This document shows positions 16,869 to 26,016 of a stretch of 64,000 nt of DNA, piece after piece. Made by a program: the position numbers and the translations under genes. The DNA is from Bradyrhizobium sp. ISRA464 (lineage in GTDB: Bacteria; Pseudomonadota; Alphaproteobacteria; Rhizobiales; Xanthobacteraceae): the NCBI RefSeq assembly GCF_029910095.1, contig NZ_CP094526.1, positions 5,084,001 to 5,148,000 of the forward strand, in the 5' to 3' direction. How positions within the stretch are numbered: position 1 is the stretch's first letter; every line of letters begins with the position of its first letter. Below the pieces are notes generated by a model that ran no database searches, was not told where the DNA came from, and worked only from the letters and a program-made list of their open reading frames with translations.

Positions 16869-18686
16869 ATGCACTTGTCCAAAACGCTCGGACTGGTCTC
16901 TGTTCTCGCGCTGACGCTGATGGGCGCGGGCGCAGTTGCCGAAGACGACCACGGCCGGTCTGACAGCTCAAATTTCAGCCGCGACCATCACGTGCATACG
17001 GCGACGCCGATCAAGCACCTCGTCGTGATCTTTCAGGAAAATGTTTCCTTTGACCACTATTTCGGCACGTACCCGAACGCCGAGAACCGCCAGGGCGAAA
17101 CGCCTTTCCATGCAAAGCCTTCCACGCCGGTAGTCAACAGCCTGAAGACGCCGCTTGACGTCAATCATGGCTTTTCGGCGCTCAAGAGCGTCGATCTGCT
17201 CGCTCAGAATCCCAACAGCAATGCGAGCGCTCCGGTCGCCCCCAACAACAACGTCCAGAACGGCGCCGGCGCCTCCAACCCGTTCCGCCTCGCGCCGGGA
17301 CAGGCGCTCACGGCCGACCAGGGTCACAATGAAGCGCCCGAAGAGAGCGCCTACAACAACGGCCACATGGACGGCTTCCCGGCCTTTACCGGCACCGCGG
17401 GCCCGCCGCCGGCCGGCATCGGCACCAAGGCGCTGGTGATGGGCTACTATGATGGCAACACGGTCACAGCGTTGTGGAATTACGCCCAGCACTTCGCGAT
17501 GAACGACAACAGCTACTCGTCACAATTCGGACCCTCGACGCCGGGTGCGCTGAATCTCATTGCGGGCCAGACCAACGGCCTCTCAGCAACGATGAATGTT
17601 ATCAATGGTTCGGGCACGTTGCTCCACCCCACCCATGAGGCCTTCGGCGATGCCAGCCACACGACGAGCAACCTCACCCTGATCGGCGACGCCGATCCGA
17701 TTGGCGACGTTTGCTCCAATCCGACCGGAGACCAGGTGACGCTGGGCAGCCGCAATATCGGCGACCTGCTCAACGACAAGGGAATCACCTGGGGCGCGTT
17801 CATGGGCGGCTTCGACCTCTCCGTCGTCAACGCCAACAAAACCACCGGCTGCCAGCGCGAGACCGATCCGGTCGCACCCGGCACGGCCGCGTTCACGTCT
17901 GTGGACTACATCCCGCACCACGCCTGGTTCCAGTACTACGCCTCGACCCGGAATCCGCAACATACCCGGCCGAGTTCGGTCGAAGCCATCGGCCACAGCT
18001 TCATTCCGGGAACCAAGACACCGGAGCCGGCCAATCACCAGTATGACAGCAATGATTTCTTTGCTGCGCTCAAGGCCCACAACCTGCCCTCGGTCAGCTT
18101 CCTGAAGGCTCCGGCCTACCAGGACGGTCATGCCGGCTATTCCGATCCGCTCGACGAGCAGAATTTCATCGTCAGCGTCGTCAACGCCGTGCAGCAGAGC
18201 GGGGAATGGGAAGATACCGCCATCATCATCGCCTACGACGACTCCGATGGTTGGTATGATCACCAGATGCCTCCGATCGTGAACACTTCGGCGAACCCGA
18301 CCGTCGATACGCTCAACGGCCCCGGCGTCTGCAACACCAGCAACGGCTCCCAGCAGGGCCGCCAGGCTCCGAGCCAGCCGCTCAACGGCAATTTCGGCCA
18401 GCCCGCCTGGGGCCGCTGCGGCTACGGCACCCGCCAGCCGCTGCTCGTGATCTCGCCCTTTGCCAAGCGCAACTACGTCGATCATACGCTGACGGATCAA
18501 TCCTCGGTGCTGCGCTTCATCGAGGACAACTGGCTCAACCGCGAACGCATCCAGCCCGGCGGATCGTTCGATACCATCGCAGGTCCGCTCGACAACATGT
18601 TCGACTTTGACCATCGCGACGAGGATCATCCCCGCAAGCTGATCCTCAACCCGAACGACGGCACCATGGCGTATCTCGGGCACTGA
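16869..18686 (+). CDS. Secreted phosphoesterase family protein (phospholipase C/acid phosphatase superfamily)
   Basis: Exported hydrolase of 605 aa expected to cleave phosphate esters outside the cytoplasm. I use the ATG at 16869, which has GGGAGAA 7-8 nt upstream and starts the signal peptide MHLSKTLGLVSVLALTLMGA. The PF04185 hallmarks are present: IKHLVVIFQENVSFDHYFG (N-terminal metal-site strand), NYAQHFAMNDNSYSSQFGPS, and IIIAYDDSDGWYDHQMPP (C-terminal metal ligands). Bacterial members include non-haemolytic phospholipase C and AcpA-type acid phosphatase; the true substrate cannot be read. Two further paralogues lie at 21227 and 26663. A strong hairpin follows the stop. Confidence 0.9.
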   Translation: MHLSKTLGLVSVLALTLMGAGAVAEDDHGRSDSSNFSRDHHVHTATPIKHLVVIFQENVSFDHYFGTYPNAENRQGETPFHAKPSTPVVNSLKTPLDVNHGFSALKSVDLLAQNPNSNASAPVAPNNNVQNGAGASNPFRLAPGQALTADQGHNEAPEESAYNNGHMDGFPAFTGTAGPPPAGIGTKALVMGYYDGNTVTALWNYAQHFAMNDNSYSSQFGPSTPGALNLIAGQTNGLSATMNVINGSGTLLHPTHEAFGDASHTTSNLTLIGDADPIGDVCSNPTGDQVTLGSRNIGDLLNDKGITWGAFMGGFDLSVVNANKTTGCQRETDPVAPGTAAFTSVDYIPHHAWFQYYASTRNPQHTRPSSVEAIGHSFIPGTKTPEPANHQYDSNDFFAALKAHNLPSVSFLKAPAYQDGHAGYSDPLDEQNFIVSVVNAVQQSGEWEDTAIIIAYDDSDGWYDHQMPPIVNTSANPTVDTLNGPGVCNTSNGSQQGRQAPSQPLNGNFGQPAWGRCGYGTRQPLLVISPFAKRNYVDHTLTDQSSVLRFIEDNWLNRERIQPGGSFDTIAGPLDNMFDFDHRDEDHPRKLILNPNDGTMAYLGH

Positions 18687-18720
18687 GGGCTCGAGACCCG
18701 ACCGCTGTGCGTCCACGAGC

Positions 18721-18748
18721 ACGTCCCCGGCAATCAAGCCGGGGACGT
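18721..18748 (+). terminator. Rho-independent-like terminator
   Basis: ACGTCCCCGGC at 18721-18731 pairs perfectly with GCCGGGGACGT at 18738-18748 around AATCAA, and is followed by ATTGTTTTG. It lies 35 nt after the phosphoesterase stop codon. Confidence 0.8.
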
Positions 18749-18952
18749 ATTGTTTTGAGAACGGGGCTTGCTCGCGCTCTTCGGCCCTCGATTCCAGACA
18801 GCGCCGAGCTCCAGCTTTCTGCTTGAGGTGCTGACTGTGCGCGAGCCGGGCCCGGCTCGCGCGAAAACGCCATGAGGTTTCCGAACGGCGCGAGCCGCAA
18901 ACAGTCCTTGTCCCCTCGCCTCACTCGCCTTGAGGGGAACTGTCCAATCCCA

Positions 18953-20327
18953 TCACTGTGGCTTCTGGTGAGGCTCGAGCGCCTGTCTCAGTGCCGCATA
19001 ATGCGCGTCATGGACTTTCGGGTTGAACAGCGACCACTGCTCGGCATTGTAGAGCAGCGTCGGAACCTCGATCTTCATCTTGCCGCGATAGAGGTCGTAG
19101 TCCGCGGCCGCATCGTCGAAGCGTCCGTCGGCGGCAGCCATGTCGATGCGTCGCAGGGTGAGAACCTGCTCCTTGAGCGCCTGACGCACCAGCATGCGCT
19201 CGTTCAGCCCATCTGGCGGCAAACTGGTGTCCTTGCGATTGGGATATTGCTCGGTCAGATCACGCAGCTCGGCACCGATCGTGTCGACCGCAAGCGCAAT
19301 CACGTCCCTGTCGTGGTTCGCGATCGCGGTGCCCAACACACTCGCGAAATCGTTGAGCTCCTTCGTCGTCGCGACATAGCCTTCGTATTCGTTGGGCGAC
19401 ATGCCGGCGCCAACAGCCTGCAGGTAGACCACGAGATCCTGCCGTTCTGCGTCCGACAGGCCGAGTTCGAAGCTGCGGTTGAAGAAGTCGACCACCTGGT
19501 CATAGCTGTCGAAACGGCCGTCATGGAAATAGGGCCGGTTGTAATTTGCGTTCAGCACCGTCGGCGTCTTGAACAGGCCACCGGAACCGACGTCATGCTG
19601 CTGGTGATCGACGAATGCCGCCGAGGGAACGTGACAACCGGCGCAACTGAGTTGCGGGTTGTGCGGAAACGACTTGAAGAACAACGCCTCTCCGCGTTGC
19701 TCGCTGTCCATCGCGAGGGGTCCGAGCCGTCCGCCGGGACCGAGATTCGGATTGGCCAGGAAATCGATGTCCTGGATGTAGGCAACAATGGCGTCAAGAA
19801 GCGTCGGCGACGGCTCGGGGCCGGCAAACTCGTTGACGATCACGTTGTGGACGAAATCGCGCAGCGAGGCGATGCGGCCGTCATGGCCATAGGGGCTGAG
19901 AAAGCGCGCACCACGGAGACTCGGGATACGAACGGGATCGAACCAGATTGTCGGCCTTCGGATTGAACAGCGGCCCGGTGGTGTCGAAGGTGCCAGGATG
20001 GCCGGACATCTTTGGCATGTAGAATTTCGGGTTGGCCGCACCGTTCACATGGCAGGTCCCGCAACTCATGCCGGCCTGCCGCGCCACCCCGCCCAAGACG
20101 CTCGGCGAGTTGAAGGCAAGATCGCCGAGATTGACCAGATAGGATTTATGGCCGCGATGGAGCTCGCTGTGAAATGCTTCACGTGGCTTGATCAGCGCAT
20201 CCTCGTTGAGCTCGGTGGTGACTGGCAGCAATGTCTGCCGCCCATCGAGCGGAAATGCCGCGAGCCGATCGGCTGCAAGCACGACACAACCGAGCAAGGC
20301 GAGTGCCCAAGCGCCTTTCTTTGCCAT
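18953..20327 (-). pseudogene. Di-haem cytochrome c peroxidase-like gene, frameshifted (copy 1)
   Basis: The N-terminal part (from ATG 20327, with GGAGAG upstream) has a signal peptide and the first haem motif CGTCH in SCGTCHVNGAANPKFY; the C-terminal part in another frame has the second, CAGCH, in LSCAGCHVPSAAF. The two frames join at 19946/19947. Compared with the paralogue at 24952, which reads NGLLDPVQIPSLRG, this copy reads N, then FDPVRIPSLRG after 2 nt (a GG) are missing. Restoring them gives a full-length protein of about 458 aa. Family members oxidise or reduce partners with peroxide in the periplasm (CcpA/MauG-like). Either a pseudogene or an assembly error. Confidence 0.85.
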
Positions 20328-20375
20328 TTCGGGAAACTCTCCAGCGACGCGAGACGCGCTTGTCACACGTTCGCA

Positions 20376-20409
20376 AATATTGTCGACTTCCTTTGCCGAT
20401 TTGTGACGG
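20376..20409 (-). promoter_or_regulatory. Conserved promoter block, PhoB-like, of cytochrome c peroxidase copy 1
   Basis: On the minus strand CCGTCACAAATCGGCAAA is followed 10 nt later by CAATATT, a plausible -10. The same 34-nt arrangement with a closely similar sequence occurs upstream of the imelysin gene at 25791-25824. CCGTCAC matches 5 of 7 bases of the PhoB repeat; the second repeat is poor (3/7). It lies 48 nt before the ATG at 20327. Confidence 0.55.
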
Positions 20410-20431
20410 GACCGATCGCGCGGCGGTCGTG

Positions 20432-21136
20432 TCAGGGCCGCGGCTTGTCCTTCTGGTCGGCAACCCAGACATCACTCTGCTTGATATGTTCGATCAGCGC
20501 TTCCGGGCTGAACTTCCGAACACCCGGCGGCAGCTCAAAGGATGCGGCGGACCGCGGTTCATCCTTGATATTCTCAAGCGAAACGACCGTCCCGTCCTCA
20601 CTCTTGATCCGTAGCGGAAGCCTCCGCTCGCGGTCGATCCAACCGAAGAACGCCGGCCCGGCTGCGGAGGCGGCGCGAAACACGGTTGTGTCGCGGCCCT
20701 GGACCATCTCCTCTCCTGTCCGCTCGCAGCGCCAATCGCCGCCCTCTCCCAGTCCGGCGAGATGCGCCATCGCCTGCCATTGCCGGCAAGGGTCATCCGG
20801 ATCGAGGGGTACCAGCAACCGGGTGAGCTGGCTCGACTGCCGGGCATCCATATAGATTCGTGCGGCGGGCCGAACGAAATAGGCCGCCGGCTTTGCCACG
20901 TTGACCAGAAAGAAGCCGTCCGCAAACTCCAGCGTCTCCATCCTGAGCTTGCTGCCGAGAACGTGCAGCCGCCCCGCCGGCGACGACTCGGCACCACGCT
21001 GCACGACAATATCGGCCGAGAATTGTTGCGGCTGTGCGGCGACCAGGCTGCTCGCAACAGCCGTGCCAAACGCCACGACTCCGGATCGCACCGCTCGATA
21101 TAGACAGGCCAAGATCACGCCCTTCATCATCTTCAT
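20432..21136 (-). CDS. Exported LolA-like/unknown protein
   Basis: A 234-aa protein with a signal peptide (VVAFGTAVASSLVAAQPQQ) and a mature beta-rich domain: FSADIVVQRGAESSPAGRLH, KLRMETLEFADGFFLVNVAK, then WIDRERRLPLRIKSEDGTVV. This layout resembles the LolA/DUF4412 type of half-barrel, where a lipid or hydrophobic ligand is held, but the match is by pattern only. I use ATG 21136; an upstream start to 21202 would cross a hairpin. It lies 90 nt downstream of the second phosphoesterase on the same strand and may be co-expressed with it. Confidence 0.7.
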   Translation of the reverse strand: MKMMKGVILACLYRAVRSGVVAFGTAVASSLVAAQPQQFSADIVVQRGAESSPAGRLHVLGSKLRMETLEFADGFFLVNVAKPAAYFVRPAARIYMDARQSSQLTRLLVPLDPDDPCRQWQAMAHLAGLGEGGDWRCERTGEEMVQGRDTTVFRAASAAGPAFFGWIDRERRLPLRIKSEDGTVVSLENIKDEPRSAASFELPPGVRKFSPEALIEHIKQSDVWVADQKDKPRP

Positions 21137-21154
21137 ATCAACCGGAGAAAAGCG

Positions 21155-21186
21155 GCGCCGACCGGACCGCGAGGTCCGATCGGCGC
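21155..21186 (-). terminator. Hairpin between phosphoesterase 2 and the LolA-like gene
   Basis: GCGCCGACCGGACC (21155-21168) pairs with GGTCCGATCGGCGC (21173-21186) around GCGA, with one internal mismatch. On the minus strand it is followed by CGCTTTTCTCC. It lies 40 nt after the phosphoesterase stop and may partly terminate or attenuate the downstream gene. Confidence 0.6.
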
Positions 21187-21226
21187 TAGTTGTGGAAATC
21201 ACGTCAGTTCGTGATCTTGCTGCCGA

Positions 21227-23272
21227 TCACTCGAGGTAGGAGATATCCACCGCCTTGTCGAAGTCGAACGCATCGAACAGGTCAGCGAGCGCCGGGCTGT
21301 TGGTCGGCACATACTGGTTACCCTTCGTGTACGTCGGGTTCGGCAGGTTGTCGCGGCTGCGGTTCGTGAGCGGCTTGAGGTTCCAGTTGCGCTCGATGAA
21401 CTTCAGCAACGACACGTGGTCACCGTAGTTGTGGTAGACCTTGCCGCCCGTTGAATAGGGCGACAGGATCAGGATCGGCATGCGCGCTCCATCGCCGAAG
21501 AAGTCGATCGACTGGATGTAGCCGGAATCCCAGTAGCCGCCCGCCTCGTCCCAGGTGATGAACACCGCCGTCTCCGCCTTCAGCTTCGGATTGGCTTCGA
21601 GCGCACCGAGGATGTTGGCGACATAGGCCTCGAACAGATCGACCTTCGAGCTCTGCGGATGACCGTCGAGCAGGCCGTCCGGCTTGCCGAACGCCACCGA
21701 AGGCAGCTCGTCGTTCTGGATCGCCGTGACCAGATCCGCGGTGTCCTTAATATGCGCCGCCCGGACCGTCGGGTCAGCCATGATCGAGGTCGCGTACTGG
21801 AAGGGATTGCAGATCTGGCAGTAGGCAACGCCGAGCGCGTGAGCCGGATCGGCAAGCGCAGCACCGTTCAGGTCCGGGCTGGTCGCATTCTTGGCGACCG
21901 CTTCATTCGAGAGCACCACGGCGTCATTATATGCGTCGCCATAGTAGGCCCACGAAATCTTCTTCTCGATCAACGCATCGCCGATGGTTCTGACCGACGA
22001 TGGCGGCAGGCTGTTGCCACCCGCGAGCGCGCCGTTCGGCAGATAGCCGGGGCTGTTATTGTTGAGCATGTAGTAGTGGTTCGGCTTGCAGTTCGGCTCC
22101 GCCGCATAGGGCAGCGCCTTGAGGTAGCTGACAATCGGCTTGACGCCCGGCTGGCTGAAATCGCCGCAATTGCTGAAATTACCGTCGACCGTGTACTTGT
22201 TGACAGTGCCCGCGACCGGATTCGGATTCGCAATCAGCTTCGCCGGCGGCGTGGTCGCGTTGCCGTTGCCGTCGCTCCAGAAGCCCGCATCACCAGTCCC
22301 GAGCATGAAGTGGTTCGCACCGGTGCCTCCATGGAACGACTGGTGGAAGTTGTCACCCAGGGTGAAGCGGTCCGCCAGCATCTTCAGGATCGGGGCTTGC
22401 CCCTGCTCAGCGTTGTAGAAGCCCATCTCATTGCCCTGGCTCTTGTTGCTCGCCGAGTAGGTCGCCATGACGAAGGGGAACAGGTCGTTCAAGCAGCCCG
22501 AGCTGTTGCTCTTCGACGCGGTGGCCGCGCTGCAATCCTCCTGCTGCCAGTCCTGGTAGAAGCGGTGGGTCGTGTCACCGGTGTAATCGTCGTCGGTGAT
22601 ATTCGTACCCTGCAGCAGAAACGGTCCGGTGAGGCTGCCGGCGCCGGGAACGCGGGTATCGAGGACTCCCTTCGGCAAACCGGTGGCACCGGTCGTCAGG
22701 ATGTCGAGGTCGCTCGGATCCATATCCTTCTCGACGCTCGCTTCCGCGACCGTCTTGAACGGAGCTCCCGTATCGCTCTGTGCCTGCGGCGCACCGCTGG
22801 TGTTCGGCTGCGGCATCACATTGGTCGGGCTATAGGGCGTCTTCGCGATCGCCGGAGCGCCGACATAGTAGGACGACTGGGCCCCAGCCGAAAACTGCTG
22901 CGCCTTGGCGAAGTTTGGGCCGGGCGAACCGTCCTCGTTGACGATACCCTTCGACAACAAGTTCGAGATCGTCTCACCCCTGCCCTTCGGCTTGTACACG
23001 CCGAACGTGTGATCGAAGCCGCGGTTCTCACCGATCAGGACAATGACGTGCTTGATCGGCGACGCCGTCTTCACCTTGCTCGCCGGATCATGGTCCCTGT
23101 TGGACCCGTTGTGCTCTTCGGTGTTGGCATTTTGGTGATGCGCATGCGAGCGATTGTCCCAATCGCTGCGGCCACCGAAACTCGCTGCGTAAGCTGCCGT
23201 GGTCACCACGATCGTCGAAGCAATGCAGAGCGCCGTGGTCGTACGCCAGTGATCTTCGAAGTTGAAAGCCAT
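21227..23272 (-). CDS. Secreted phosphoesterase family protein (copy 2)
   Basis: A 681-aa exported hydrolase with a signal peptide ending near AAYAASF. It carries PF04185 motifs: IKHVIVLIGENRGFDHTFG near residue 75, RFTLGDNFHQSFHGGTGANH in the middle, and VFITWDEAGGYWDSGYIQS near residue 590 with YGDHVSLLKFIERNW after it. It is closer to the copy at 26663 than to the one at 16869 (both share the GGTGANH and D-E-x-GGY-x-DSGY blocks). Substrate unknown; phosphodiester or phosphomonoester cleavage is inferred from the family. Flanked by both broken cytochrome c peroxidase genes. Confidence 0.9.
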   Translation of the reverse strand: MAFNFEDHWRTTTALCIASTIVVTTAAYAASFGGRSDWDNRSHAHHQNANTEEHNGSNRDHDPASKVKTASPIKHVIVLIGENRGFDHTFGVYKPKGRGETISNLLSKGIVNEDGSPGPNFAKAQQFSAGAQSSYYVGAPAIAKTPYSPTNVMPQPNTSGAPQAQSDTGAPFKTVAEASVEKDMDPSDLDILTTGATGLPKGVLDTRVPGAGSLTGPFLLQGTNITDDDYTGDTTHRFYQDWQQEDCSAATASKSNSSGCLNDLFPFVMATYSASNKSQGNEMGFYNAEQGQAPILKMLADRFTLGDNFHQSFHGGTGANHFMLGTGDAGFWSDGNGNATTPPAKLIANPNPVAGTVNKYTVDGNFSNCGDFSQPGVKPIVSYLKALPYAAEPNCKPNHYYMLNNNSPGYLPNGALAGGNSLPPSSVRTIGDALIEKKISWAYYGDAYNDAVVLSNEAVAKNATSPDLNGAALADPAHALGVAYCQICNPFQYATSIMADPTVRAAHIKDTADLVTAIQNDELPSVAFGKPDGLLDGHPQSSKVDLFEAYVANILGALEANPKLKAETAVFITWDEAGGYWDSGYIQSIDFFGDGARMPILILSPYSTGGKVYHNYGDHVSLLKFIERNWNLKPLTNRSRDNLPNPTYTKGNQYVPTNSPALADLFDAFDFDKAVDISYLE

Positions 23273-23595
23273 GTCGACTCCAAACGGTTATTGTTGTTTA
23301 GCGCCGCCGGTCATTAGTGCATCAACATGACGCACGCATATCGCTGCGATGAAACGACGCACGAAGAACAAGATGATCCCCACTCTTTTCTCTACGCGTC
23401 CATCACACGCAATGAATTCAGTAGACGGAGTGTATTCTTCGACGATGCAACCTCGCGCTCACACGGAAGCGTCTGCAAAGTCGCGGCACGACTGCACAGC
23501 TCATTCATCTGAGCTACGGGATCATCGATTCAAGTGCTTCAGGTCGCCGCCGGTCCGCCGGCGCAAATGGAGGGCGGCACGCTTGCCGGACAACA

Positions 23596-24952
23596 CTACC
23601 GCGCCACGTGCCTTGATTGAAGGACACGACGAAGGGCCATGTGGTGCTGGTCATGCACAGCCGGATTGAAGAGCGACCATTGTTCGGCGCCAGCCAATAG
23701 TGAGGGCACGGCTGCGGCCATGAGATAGCGATAGTTCCGGTAGTCGGCCGCAGCGTCTGCGATTCTCCCGTCGTCGACCGCGATCTGGATCCGCCGTAGC
23801 AGCAGGACGACCTCCTTGAGCGCCGCGCGCGCGTTCACGCGCTCCTGATCACCGCCTGAGACGCTCGTGTTCTTGCGGTCGGGATATTGCTCCGTCAACT
23901 CACGCAGCTCGCCGCCGATCGTCTCGACGGCCAATCCAACGACCTGCTTGTCGCCGGCGGGAATTGCGGTCCCCAACACCGTCGCGAAGTCGTTGATCTC
24001 CTTCAGCGAAGCGCCGGCGCCTTCATGCTCGTAAGGCTGTGTGCCGTCGCCCACGGCGGTGAGATACGCTACCAGATCCTTGCGATCCAGCGCGGTCAGA
24101 CCGAGTGCGAACAACGTATCAAAATGAGTCACCACCTGCTCGTAAGTATCGAAGCGACCGTCATGAAAATATGGCGCGTTGAAATCGGCGTTGCGTAGCG
24201 TCGGCGTCTTGAACAGACCGCCCGATCCCACGTCATGCTGCTTGTGATCGACGAAGGACCCCGAAGCTCATGCTGGGATCATGCGGAAACGGCTTCGAAA
24301 ACAACGCTTCGCCGCGCCGCTCGGACTCGCTGATCTTCCCGACCAAACGTCCTCCAGGCCCGAGGCTCGGATTGGGCAAGAAATCGATATCCTGGAGATA
24401 GGCCACAATGGCGTCGACGATCACCGGCGCCGGCTCGGGACCAGCAAATTCGTTGACAATGACGTTACGCACGAAATCACGCAACGAAGCCGTGCGGCCG
24501 TCGGCGCCGTAGGGCGCGAGATAGCGCGCACCGCGCAGGCTCGGGATTTGCACCGGGTCCAGCAAGCCATTGTCCGCCTTCGGATTGAACAGTGGTCCGC
24601 TTGTGTCGAAATTGCCCGGGCGCGTCGACATCTTCGGCATAAAGAACCGGGCGTTGCCGGCGCCGTTGACGTGACAGGTGCCGCAACTGATGCTGGCCTG
24701 CCGCGCGACGTCACCGAGGATCGACGGCGAGCTGAACGCCAGATTGCCAAGATTGACCAGATTCGACTTGCCGCCAGATATCTCGGAGCGAAACACCTCG
24801 CGCGGTCGATCCAGCGCGTCCTCGTTCAGCTCGGTGTTGATAGGCAATGCGGTCTGGTCGCCGTCGACCGGAAAGGCCATAACCCGTTGATGCAGGACGG
24901 CAACCAGAAGGCCGACCGCAGCCGCGACGGTGCCCAGACGATGCAACCTCAT
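23596..24952 (-). pseudogene. Di-haem cytochrome c peroxidase-like gene, disrupted by a deletion (copy 2)
   Basis: The first frame from ATG 24952 has a signal peptide and haem motif CGTCH, and stops at 24233; the rest continues in another frame from DVGSGGLFKTPTLRNADFN to 23596. Aligning with copy 1, about 20 nt are missing near 24260-24268, exactly where copy 1 encodes SCAGCHVPSAA. The deletion therefore removes the second haem-binding motif and shifts the frame, so a simple base-call error does not explain it. The start overlaps the imelysin stop by 4 nt (ATGA), showing they formed one operon. Confidence 0.85.
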
Positions 24953-25731
24953 CGCGATTGAGCCTCCAACGTCGGCCGCTGCAGTCCCAGCTTGAGCGAC
25001 GCGGCCTGCAGCGAGACCACCAACTCTTCGCTGGTGCGCCGCAGCGCCCGAACATCGACATGCGGCAGATCAGAAGTCGCGACGATGGTCTTGAGCTGTT
25101 CGATGCGCTCCGTCACTTGCCTGGCGAGCCGCGCGTCAGCCGTCGTGAGCGCATCAGCAAAGATGGTTCGGTATGCAAAGTCGATGCCGCCGACATTGTT
25201 GCGCATGTCGTCGAGCGAGGTCCCGCTAATCCGGGATTCGCCGCCATCCGCCTTGCTCTCGCCCACCTCGTAGGCAAGTCGCACGGTGCCGTCGAGCAAG
25301 CCCTGCGGCGTCAATCGCATGGTCGGCAGCTTGCTCTTGAGCTCGCTGAGATGCTCGATCAGTGCATCGGTATCGCGCTCGACACTGATCTCGCCGGAAC
25401 CGAACAATCTTGCCTCGATAGCGTGGAATCCGCTGTCGGCGTTGGGCCAGGCGTCAATCAGCGTATCGAGCTCGGGTACAAAACCGGCAGTAAAGACCTC
25501 CGAACGCTCCCAACCGGCGCGGGCCGCGAGCCAGGCTCTTTTCGCTCCTGCCAGATCCTTCGCGGCGACACGCTCGCGCAGCTCCTTGATGCCCGCCAGC
25601 GCCGACCCGATGCCCTCGATCATGTAGGGGCGATAGCGCTCCGCCGCGTCGTCAAGCGGAGTGGCGCTTGCCTGACCGACGCCGTTCGCAATAGCGAACG
25701 CAACAAGGCACAGCACCACGCTTTTCTTCAT
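24949..25731 (-). CDS. Imelysin-family periplasmic protein (EfeO/IrpA-like)
   Basis: A 260-aa exported protein (signal peptide MKKSVVLCLVAFAIANGVGQ; GGAGGGG before the ATG). It has the family GxHxxE motif in GFHAIEARLF near residue 103, preceded by GWERSEVFTAGFVPELDTLI. Imelysin-like proteins (EfeO, IrpA) take part in periplasmic iron uptake and are often encoded with di-haem peroxidase-like proteins, as here. The gene leads an operon whose second member is the disrupted cytochrome c peroxidase at 24952. A promoter block shared with 20376-20409 lies upstream. Confidence 0.87.
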   Translation of the reverse strand: MKKSVVLCLVAFAIANGVGQASATPLDDAAERYRPYMIEGIGSALAGIKELRERVAAKDLAGAKRAWLAARAGWERSEVFTAGFVPELDTLIDAWPNADSGFHAIEARLFGSGEISVERDTDALIEHLSELKSKLPTMRLTPQGLLDGTVRLAYEVGESKADGGESRISGTSLDDMRNNVGGIDFAYRTIFADALTTADARLARQVTERIEQLKTIVATSDLPHVDVRALRRTSEELVVSLQAASLKLGLQRPTLEAQSR

Positions 25732-25790
25732 TGATCCCCTCCAGCACGTGGAGTGCAGTCGTTCGCGACGCTGCGTCCAACGATCGCAGC

Positions 25791-25824
25791 AATATTGTCG
25801 GCTTGTTATGCTGTTTTGTGACGG
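25791..25824 (-). promoter_or_regulatory. Conserved promoter block, PhoB-like, of the imelysin operon
   Basis: On the minus strand CCGTCACAAAACAGCATA is followed after ACAAGCCGA by CAATATT. The block aligns without gaps over 34 nt with the one at 20376-20409, including CCGTCACAAA at one end and CGACAATATT at the other. The position about 60 nt before the ATG at 25731 suits a promoter. Identification as a PhoB site rests on a 5/7 first repeat. Confidence 0.55.
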
Positions 25825-26016
25825 TATCGCCTTGGTTCACGACTTCTCCGCGAATGAAGAAGCATTGCAGCGACGCAAATCCTTGCTTACGCTTCACGGC
25901 GAAGCGCGCACGCGCATCGACGACAAAATAATTTCTTCAAGCAAACTTCATACTCTCGCGATGACGCCGGATATCGTTGATCGGCGCGCCAAGTTCCATG
26001 TACTTCAGCGAACGAT

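Noticed and set aside
21659..23317. Plus-strand open frame of 552 codons
   Set aside because: Shadow of phosphoesterase 2; Arg/Val-rich composition and no motif.
23270..23340. Possible PhoB box upstream of phosphoesterase 2
   Set aside because: The best candidate, GCGTCAT followed after 4 nt by ATGCACT on the minus strand, matches only 5/7 and 3/7, close to chance in this interval.
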